NCBI GenBank assembly: GCA_002682825.1 | Contig: NOKP01000027.1 | Span: forward strand, 372,001 to 436,000 | Length of the DNA stretch: 64,000 bases | Direction: 5' to 3' | From: Neonectria sp. B-13 | Lineage: Eukaryota > Ascomycota > Sordariomycetes > Hypocreales > Nectriaceae | Shown here: piece after piece, positions 56,140-64,000 of the stretch | Position numbering within the stretch: the first letter of the stretch is position 1 | Layout: every line of letters begins with the position of its first letter | The notes under the pieces: model-generated | Database searches by the model: none | Told to the model about the DNA's origin: nothing | Seen by the model: the letters and a program-made list of their open reading frames with translations, nothing else | Position numbers and translations under genes: made by a program

Positions 56140-57803
56140 AATGATGTTTCAGAGAAAAAGATGCCTACCGGCGAGAGGCGAGGAGGTAGAGTGAGGTCCC
56201 TGCGAATCTTGACTGTTGGGTGGTACTAACGCGTGAACAAAACACAGCCTGGGCGGCCTGGAGCAGGAAACTGGTTTGCCCTAGAAGGACCGTGCCATAT
56301 AATGTCTAGGGGCCGGGGAAACGAGAATGACAACTTTATGCGAGGGATGGGGCCAACGGTTCCGTAACGCCAGCCTTGTTGGGTCGAATGTTTGTGATCA
56401 AGATGCCGCATGCACGACAGAAGCTGCAATCACCAGGGCTAGAACATTCTCAGCAGGCGTTCTGATTGGGAGATAGAACTGCTAGGACCTGGAGGCTTGC
56501 ATTCATAAACCAGAACAATGGCATAATATTGGCTTACGGTGTGACGGCTAGTGGCTTGGATTTGGGTTCCAAGATGAAGTTCGAGACAAATCGTCCAAAC
56601 TCATCGACTGGTCCAGGCTAGGGAGTTAAATAAAATGAAAACCAAAAGGTCCCACAATCGGCGGTGACGAAAGTCTTGTCGACAAGAGTTGAATTTGGTA
56701 GATGATATTCTGTACGGCTGATGAAGACGGTCACGCTGAAGATGTGGGTTATTGATTGTGTGGACATGATGATGCAAGAGCTGGACTCTGCCCTGTGCTA
56801 ATTCGCCGTTAATACCCAACTCACCGTGACTCGCACCTGCCGCCGACACCCCTCGCGATCTGAGAAGGCAGTCCTGGTGTGCGGTGTTGGTAGATATTCC
56901 TGCAACTTCCACAAGTTGCCAGACAGAGGTGTAACATGAAGGCCTGTCAAAGGGCAAGGATCAAGCTTTGAGGGGACCTTGACCGTCTTACTCGATGATT
57001 TGTGACACTTGTTAAATTTGCTATTAGTAGATGCTTGGCGTGGCCCTTGAATGGAGCTGCTGAGAGCCGTCGCTCGGACATATAAAAACCCCCAACAGGT
57101 CTGTATGTCTCACATGTGTGGGAGCCTGAGCCCATGTTTGCACATTGTTCCACTGGCAGAAGGCAGCTGGGAATCGATCAGGTCATTTCGGCAACGAGGC
57201 AATTGGGCAACTATGCCAGGGGTGGGAGGAAAACACTCTCACTGGAGGTAGACGAGGCATCTTGAGACATAGCAATCGGGTGTGGTGGATCGTTGAGCAT
57301 CACCAACACAACGTAGTTGGTCTGTTGGTATGCATGCACGTCATGACGATTGACCCGCAAAAGAAGAAAGTGGCAGGGATATTGAAAGTCGCCTGCTTAC
57401 TGGATCCCGGGTTGCTGGACGTCTGGAAATCTGGGAGGATTGCTAGATCAAGTCTTGCCACATGTCGATGGAGATGTGAATGAACGCCGAGGAGGTTGGC
57501 CGACGAAGTGCACTTAGAGAATCGTAATTGCTAGTATGTACCGTCACTGGTGGGACCTGCCAGTGGACAGTGGTGGCAAGTGGTCCTGGGAGCTTAGCGG
57601 CGCATGCCCCGGCGCTAAATCCCAAGCTCGCAGCTCCTCTCGACAAAACCTCGGCCCTTGGACACCCGAGGCGATATTAAGTCAGCACCATCGTCATGTG
57701 GCTCCGCTCAACCCCAGTTGTCCGTGTTCCTTACTTGCGACCTTCGACATCTCGACTTCGACATCTCGACTTCGACATCGACTGCGCCGATGATTCCTCC
57801 CCG
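56140..57803. other. Divergent intergenic region between Zn2Cys6 factor and PEX2
   Basis: About 1.66 kb with no recognisable gene. Short frames lack features. Near the PEX2 start is a small repeat of CGACTTCGACATCT-like units (about 57745-57781) within the probable leader. Confidence 0.55.
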
Positions 57804-59126
57804 ATGACCGACTCAAGCTTCATTCAAGCGCAACGGCGCGTCGCCGCCCGTCGCCAAGCCCGCGAGGCCGAGTCTGTGGCTCTCATCGCCGCTGCTCGGC
57901 AATCTTCCCGAGCCCGAGCCAACCTCGAGCGCCTGCCCTTCCCCTTGAACCGGATCGGGTCCGCCTGGGATACTATCTCTACGAGAGAAGGCACGCGACC
58001 CGAGTTTCGCGTGGGGCAGGTGGATGCAGAACTACTAGACGGGGAGTTGGTGGGCATCCTGAAGGACCAAGTGTGCGAGGCGCTCAAGTACTTTGGCGGC
58101 GGGCATCTTCACGATGACTGGTCGGCTGAGATCATGTTGGCCCTGAGGGCAGTGTTGTTCAAGCTCACTGTCTGGGACCACGATGCGACTTATGGCGCGG
58201 CTCTCCAGAACCTGCAATACACCGACGCGAGGAGGAACGGTCCCATACTCACGCCTCCGTCAAAGGCGCAAAAGTCCCTGTACGGATTGGTGACGGTTCT
58301 TGGAAATTACGGCTGGACGAGATGGGAGGACTGGCTCGTGGAGCGCGAAGATGGCTATGATGAGCCTAGCCCCCGATTGCGACGATTGTCACGACTGACA
58401 TCTGCCTTGTCAACTGTCCACTCGGCCGCTGCATGCGTCTCCTTTTTGGTGTTTCTCTTTCATGGGCGATACCGAACACTACTGGATAGAATTTTGAGGA
58501 TGAGGCTTGCACCACCCACGAGCCAAGTGAGCCGCGAGGTCTCCTTCGAGTACCTCAACCGTCAGCTCGTTTGGCATGCCTTTACAGAGTTCCTGCTCTT
58601 CGTGCTCCCCCTAATCGGCATCCAGCGATGGAGGCGATGGATAACACGAACCTGGCGCAAAACAAAGGAAATCGTCAGAGCTGGACCCCAGGACGGAGAC
58701 AAGGCGAACGGCGAATACGGATTTCTTCCAGAGAGGACATGCGCCATCTGCTACCAGGATCAGAACGACAACGCGACATCGGAGACAGAAATTATGGCCG
58801 CTGCGGCTTCCAGTGGCGTCATCGGCTCAGCCCAGACGGACATAACCAACCCGTATGAGACTATTCCCTGCGGATGTATTTACTGTTTTGTCTGTCTGGC
58901 GACGCGCCTGGAGAGAGAGGAAGGGGAAGGCTGGACGTGTTTGCGCTGTGGCGAGCATGTCAAGGAGTGCAAACCGTGGAACGGAGACGTGCTCGAACCC
59001 TCGGGAAAGTCTTCGTCGGCTAAGACGGTGGCCTTTTCAGACGATATCGCCAGCGGGGTGCTGGTCGATGAGAGGGACGAGGCGTCATTAGTCGAGGCAT
59101 TGAGTAGTACGGACTCGGACTCATAA
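57804..59126 (+). CDS. PEX2: Peroxin PEX2 (peroxisomal RING E3)
   Basis: RING peroxin that, with Pex10 and Pex12, forms the peroxisomal retro-translocation and ubiquitin ligase complex which recycles the receptor Pex5. A single exon encodes 440 aa from the ATG at 57804 (MTDSSFIQAQRRVAAR). An in-frame reading extends upstream to 57696 but lacks conservation-like features. The Pex2/Pex12 N-terminal domain shows RVGQVDAELLDGELVGILKD, EIMLALRAVLFKLTVWD and YGLVTVLGNYGWTRWEDW. Hydrophobic segments are AAACVSFLVFLFHGRY and FTEFLLFVLPLIGI. The C-terminal RING reads CAICYQD, then after a long loop IPCGCIYCFVCLATR and WTCLRCGE. An acidic tail follows. Length and domain order fit filamentous fungal Pex2. 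Confidence 0.93.
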   Translation: MTDSSFIQAQRRVAARRQAREAESVALIAAARQSSRARANLERLPFPLNRIGSAWDTISTREGTRPEFRVGQVDAELLDGELVGILKDQVCEALKYFGGGHLHDDWSAEIMLALRAVLFKLTVWDHDATYGAALQNLQYTDARRNGPILTPPSKAQKSLYGLVTVLGNYGWTRWEDWLVEREDGYDEPSPRLRRLSRLTSALSTVHSAAACVSFLVFLFHGRYRTLLDRILRMRLAPPTSQVSREVSFEYLNRQLVWHAFTEFLLFVLPLIGIQRWRRWITRTWRKTKEIVRAGPQDGDKANGEYGFLPERTCAICYQDQNDNATSETEIMAAAASSGVIGSAQTDITNPYETIPCGCIYCFVCLATRLEREEGEGWTCLRCGEHVKECKPWNGDVLEPSGKSSSAKTVAFSDDIASGVLVDERDEASLVEALSSTDSDS

Positions 59127-59785
59127 TCAAATGGAGAGGCGAACTGGATGGAGTTGGGAATACTGACATGATGGATGACCTGGCCAAGGCTAGCTTGTAT
59201 ACACATTTGAATGGCTTTTCTGTATAATATATGTAGGGGTCGGGCGACGTATGTACTTAAGCCCTGTTAGAAGACCTCCTTCCTTGTTTCTATTGAGATG
59301 CAGCTGCGTTCATGAGGCGCCCAGCTTATCTTTTCCATGGGTGACGGTCATGAGAGCACCTCAAGTGGTGATGACCAGCTCACGCACCCCCACTGTAGGC
59401 CGTACTGAGTTAGTGGAGGTTATAGATACCCCTGTTAAGCTTGCCAGGGGATTGGACCCTGTGGCCACTTTCCTTAGCCCTGGAAGCTAGGCTCCGTCAT
59501 CAGCCGCGATAGACAGCGATAGACAGGCCGCCTGTGGACGAAACCCGTCAATGCGGCAGACCACCCCAACCACCATCCCGCGATATCACAACATCGCCAA
59601 ACCCGAGACCAATTCCCAATCTCAATCTGCAGCTCGACTTCCCACGCGCTGCTAACCGAGCCGACGGAAACACTGTACCACGCCGTCCCCTCCGCGACCG
59701 ATGTAGCACCCGCCGCCTCGCATCGTCCCACCGCCTCCCGAATTTCCTCCCACGTCCGTTCCGCCTCTCGAGTTTCCCGCGTCCC
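59127..59785. other. Intergenic region between PEX2 and the polytopic membrane gene
   Basis: 659 bp with the PEX2 3' flank and the next promoter. An open frame runs upstream from the next gene's ATG to 59534, but it is Pro/Arg-rich leader-like DNA. Confidence 0.6.
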
Positions 59786-61726
59786 ATGCCGAGCTTCTTC
59801 CAGTTCACGCAGGGCACCGAGTCGCGCGTGCGCCCCAACGACTCGGCGCCGTTGCTCGGCCGCTTCCGTGCCGTGCCGCCGCGCCCCGGGGTCGGCGCTC
59901 GTCGGCACAGCCAGCTCGGCCTGCTTGCGGGAACCCTGGGCGATGGCCGCGGGAGCGTCCATGTCGGGTACGGTGCTGTGCTTGCGGCGGAGCTGGTCCA
60001 CGACGCGCCGAGCACCACCAGCAGTGACGAGTTTGAGGATGAGCTGTCGGCCTGGGAGCGCGCCTGGCAGCGGTGGGTGCTGGATATCTGGGTCGACCCG
60101 AGGCAGTCGGCCGTCAAGAGAGTCGTGGACAAGTGGTGGAGTCGATATGGCTTCCTGGTGTTGATGCCGGCCGCATTGGTATGTTGGCGAGGCCACAAGC
60201 TCTTCAGTCCCCTAGTCTTTACGTGGGTTACACTAACCAATCTTCAGGCTGTTGCGTGGTGCTCCGTTCCGTTCCCCCAATATTCCTTCCCCGAAGATGA
60301 CGACGATGATTCCCAGATGCCTGGTGGTAAGGCCCCTGGTCACGGAGCAGCCAGAGTGCAAGTCAACTTCTGGTTCTTTCTCTTCGTCTACTACGGCTTC
60401 TACAACCTCACGGCCCTCATATGGATCACCAAAGTCTTCAACCTGTACAGCCTCAACTGGTGGCCGCAATCGCTTGGCTTCCCTCTCACCGTCTCCCTCA
60501 TCGCCATCTTGTCCCTCGCCCTCCCCGTACCCCTCTACCTCAACCCCGCCACCCGCTTCATCACCACCCACAACACGGCATGGATCACCTGGACCTTTGT
60601 CGTCATGGCCATGCCCGTCGCCATCGCCTTCTTCATCCTCACCATCAACGAGCGCCACGTCGGACTGCGCCACTCGCTCTCCGACACCCAGCGCATCTTC
60701 ACCACGTCGTGGTGGACCGGCGAGCCAGACACCATGTCCAGCAGGGACCGGCGTCGGCGCAACGTCCCCGGGGACCTCTTCGACCCGGACATGCTCCACA
60801 CCGTGCCGGATCCCCGGCCGCAGGGCGTCGCAATGCGTCGACGCTGGCTACCCGCAAGCTTTGTGCGGTTCCTTTGGTTCTGCGTAGCCCTGTTTGTCGG
60901 CTTGATGGCCTACGTGATCGGAGAGGCGTATGCCGAGATTTATCTGCGAACGCTCCCACATGACAACCTGGAGACGGTTGTGTATGTCTACGGCTGGGTC
61001 GTGACGGTTCATCTCCTGGACGCCTTGACCGGCTGGGTGTTGGGCATCCGCGAGGGCGAACGCGTGGGAAGTTATCCCCTGAGCTGGGTCTTTAAACTGT
61101 GAGTTTCGACCTACCAACTCAGGTGATGACCGAAGAACCGTGATCTAACGAGTGAGCCTAGATACTTTATGTTGACGTATCAGACATACGTTCGCGCCCT
61201 GTACGCCCGGCTACGTTCGCCATCCCAGTTCGTCATCCTCCAGGCCCTCTCGTCAACAGGTCTGGTGGTCATCACCCCCATCATGATGTCGCCCCTCGTC
61301 CACAAGATCCTCTCCGTCTTGGGCCTTAACACGCAGAGCTACGGATCCTACCAGAAGGTGCAGACCCGCAACGTCTTCATTCGCTTCCTGGCCGAGAACG
61401 TCTCCATGGCTGCATTCCTCGGCAGTATCCTGGTGCTGCATTTTGGCGCCAACAAGGATGTCTACCCTTACTTCGCCTTTGACGACAAGGGCGGGCCCTA
61501 TGACTTTGACCTCACTTTCTACGCTTCTATGGTGACGTGGGCCTGCGAGTTGGTGGCCAGCCTTGCTGTCCGCGGCTTGATCAGTGTCTTCTACGGCGTG
61601 GACGTTGGACTGGAGGGGAAGCTCGACTTGGCAGTCTGGCCCGAGCTGATGCCGACCTGTGTTGCCGTTATGCTGCACGTGTTACAGAACATGCTATTTT
61701 CGATCATCCGATTGCAGTTTCGGTGA
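59786..61726 (+). CDS. Polytopic membrane protein of unknown function
   Basis: I do not recognise a named family. Exons are 59786-60178, 60248-61098 and 61162-61726, giving 602 aa. The start MPSFFQFTQGTESRVRPND is the first ATG in the frame. After about 115 soluble residues (including FEDELSAWERAWQRWVLDIW) come at least eight hydrophobic segments: FLVLMPAAL/AVAWC, NFWFFLFVYYGFYNLTALIW, TVSLIAILSLALPVPLYL, WTFVVMAMPVAIAFFIL, FLWFCVALFVGLMAYVIG, VYVYGWVVTVHLLDAL, LVVITPIMMSPLVH, AAFLGSILVLHFG and more near the C-terminus. The first intron (60179-60247, GTATGT, CTAAC, TTCAG) is 69 bp and free of stops, so retention would insert 23 residues in frame. Splice 2 reads WVFKL/YFMLTYQTYV. Transporter, channel or trafficking roles are all possible. 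Confidence 0.82.
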
Positions 61727-64000
61727 GTGGAGCAAATGCCGTTTCAAGGAGGGACTGGCCAGGCCAAAGGATCGAGGATGGCCGGGACGGGCCGTGCAAA
61801 GCTGCCGGCAGAGGAGGGGCGTTACATATGGGACAAGCCCGCAGGAAAGAAAGAGTTGATACTTTCTTGTTTTTCTTTTTCTTGTTTGAAGCATTGGTTT
61901 TGTTCAGCGAATCGCACGCATGATGCATGGATAGATGGTCGCTGTCTCCTTGAGAGAGACAGGGTGATACCCCTTTAGACAGTTCTTTGAGAGTCTGTTG
62001 GTTCTTTTAATTCTTCGAGCATTAGATACCTCCTCCGTTAGTTGTTTGAACATAAAGGTGGCTTGCTTTATCATTGGACGCATGAATTAGTTCTCCTACT
62101 TTCTTATGCGATACGTGCTGTGTTGTTCGTTAATGGGGATGTAATTGGGGCGTCGATATAGAGTTTTCCCACTATCACATCGGACGGCACTCGTTTACTT
62201 CGTACACAAAGCGGTCGCTTGGCATCGTACCCAACAGACTGGACGACTGGCTGGGAGTCGCCGAGCTAGGAGCACTAGGTTTGGTCATGCCAAGCAAGAT
62301 CTCACCAAAGTGTCTGGCTGCAGCGGAAGGACCATGATGCTGGGCGGTTCTCTGTTTGATGGCCCCTGACAAATCCATTATTCCCGACAAAGCTAGATAG
62401 CCAGGCGGGAGTACCATTTGTCAGTATTGATGGGGAAAATGGTGAGAGTGGCTGGTATGTGGAACTGGTATCCAGAAGGGCGCAGTACAGAAGAATTCGT
62501 CACCATGTTGAGAGGTAGTCGTTGGCGATTGCACGAATTCTCATCTAGGATGACGGACACCATGCTACCGGGGTAATCCATGGCATCATCACCATCGGAG
62601 ACGCTTCGAGCAAAGCTCTGGACCGGACGGCCCGGACAGGACGCCACCGGGCAGGCTGGCACGACGCGAGCGCGGCTAATGCAAGCCTCGGCGGCGGCCA
62701 CCTCTCCGGATGTACTACAAACAGCGGTGAAAACTAGGGACACGGGCAGTTGGTGCGAGGATTCGGACGGCGTCGAAAGAAAACGAGCAACCGGTGAGAG
62801 TGCCCTGGAGGGGAGGACACGCCAGACAATTGGATGAGGGGGAGGAGAAGGAGGGGAAACGTTAGTGGATGTGTTTGACAATGCATCAGGATACCTGGCA
62901 ACCTGGTAGACCGTAGCAGTATAAGGGAAGAAACATATGCTAAAGGGCATGCAGCAAAGACGAGGGACCCGGTGGCCGGGACCGGGGCCCGGAACCAGAA
63001 GGTTGCAGTGCAGGCTGGGGTTGTGAAAGCTGACAGACGATTCCCTACTGCGTACAGAGGGAGGTGGATGGAGCACGGCGGAGCTGAATCTGAGTCGAGG
63101 AGAGCTATTAGCCCCCATGTGGGCAGGTGGGCGGGAGGCTAAAGTGAGAGCGATGCGATGCAGCTGCCATGCTATGCGCGTGAACGCGAAGGTATCTGGG
63201 CTGTACCTCATCGGCGGGATCCATATCGGGTCACAGATATCGATGGCGGAGAGTCGAGCCAGGGTCAAGGCAGACGGGGCCAGACGGAGTGAGACGGAGC
63301 CAGACGGGGCCAGACGGGGCCAGACGGGGCCAGACGGAGCCAGACGGAGCCAAACGTGCGCCGATATGCTAGTGATGCTCCATCGAAGCCTGACGAGGCC
63401 TGGAGGAGCTCTGAGAGCGAGTTAATGTCTTGGTATGGAGAAACGGCGTCGCCTCTGCAGGAAACGGAGCATGTTACGGATCCGCTGGTTTCTGCTTTGG
63501 TGGATGCAGGGAATCCTGAAGGCCGCGCAGGTCTTACGCGGGTTGCACCCAAGGTTTCACGCAGTCGCACGCACGCACGCACGCGGTGGCGGACATATGG
63601 TGGATCGACGTGGATAGTCAGTGTCAGGAACGGGAGGCGAGACGGCCTAGGCGGACGGACACGAGGGTGACAGGTAAGGGAGCCCCGGAGGTGGGAAGCG
63701 AAGAGTCATACAGTACCTGGGTGCGAATAGATGGACGAGATACCGGGCCGTACGAATAATGTTAGACCATCGGAGTCTTCCGCCGATCTCGTGCGTGCAT
63801 GGAATGGAGGCTCTGACTCCGAGACAAGCCCCACGTTGGGTGCCGGGATGCATTCACACTCTGGTCATCGATATCGTTGAATCACATCGTGTGTGTAAGA
63901 AGCGAGAGTAACAAGAGCACTGAAAAGGCGAACAACAACAAGAAAAAAAACCCACTAAATCGACGAGTTTGATGCCATGCATGGGACGATGGCTGGCTGG
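61727..64000. other. 2.3-kb right-end region without a supported gene
   Basis: The 3' flank of the membrane gene, then DNA with scattered frames only. The longest, on the minus strand at 62393-63268, begins without ATG and reads as low-complexity Ser/Pro text. A 10-bp tandem repeat is listed separately. A short GCAC run lies at about 63567-63583. Confidence 0.5.
63271..63350 (+). repeat. 10-bp tandem repeat (CAGACGGRGC)
   Basis: Eight consecutive 10-bp units with consensus CAGACGG(G/A)GC, in register from 63271 to 63350; the third unit differs most (GAGACGGAGC). The next bases (CAAACGTGCG) look like a decayed ninth copy. It is a minisatellite of about one DNA turn per unit; function unknown. 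Confidence 0.9.

Noticed and set aside
62393..63268. Long minus-strand open frame (291 codons)
   Set aside because: It starts at a TTG, not ATG, is Ser/Pro/Arg low complexity with no domain, runs beside the 10-bp repeat, and has no visible gene structure.
1..64000. Search by eye for CRISPR arrays, rRNA, complete tRNAs, LTRs or terminal inverted repeats
   Set aside because: None seen. The repeats present are microsatellites, minisatellites or coding repeats, and no transposase or reverse transcriptase fragment was recognised.

Overview
The window is nuclear DNA from a filamentous ascomycete (Pezizomycotina, most likely Sordariomycetes). Genes carry short introns of about 50-115 bp with GTRNGT donors, CTRAC-like branch sites and YAG acceptors. 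Promoters are long and pyrimidine-rich. The families fit this group: a HET-C protein, a fungal-order BTA1, a single-chain urease, a Zn2Cys6 regulator and a CYT-18-type mitochondrial TyrRS. I see no rRNA, no complete tRNA, no CRISPR array, no intact transposon and no clear secondary-metabolite cluster.

I recognise 21 protein-coding genes, spliced by hand from reading frame, family conservation and splice signals. Left part (1-17.8 kb): an RSC4-like double-bromodomain protein (3' end outside the window), a Maf-type nucleotide pyrophosphatase, a small INO4-like bHLH factor, mitochondrial ThrRS, importin KAP120, a quinone oxidoreductase-like MDR enzyme, the ubiquitin shuttle DSK2 and the TORC1 regulator NPR2. 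Middle part (18-35.6 kb): mitochondrial TyrRS and SDH4 diverging from one short promoter, betaine-lipid synthase BTA1, a gamma-glutamylcyclotransferase-fold protein, the SAGA subunit ADA3, urease, and an NHP10-like HMG-box protein.

Right part (35.6-64 kb): a het-c homologue stands alone between two stretches of more than 4 kb without a recognisable gene. It is followed by a PA-TM-RING ubiquitin ligase, a conserved two-TM protein of unknown role, a Zn2Cys6 transcription factor, peroxin PEX2 and a polytopic membrane protein of unknown role. The last 2.3 kb hold only simple and tandem repeats.

The genes are mostly housekeeping and do not form one pathway. Some share themes: chromatin (RSC4, ADA3, NHP10-like), mitochondria (ThrRS, TyrRS, SDH4), ubiquitin (DSK2, PA-RING, PEX2) and nitrogen (NPR2, urease). 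The least explained items are the het-c gene desert, the two conserved unknown membrane proteins (one with an in-frame, stop-free intron), several very small exons, and the repeats at 62-64 kb. I found no convincing new multi-gene system.
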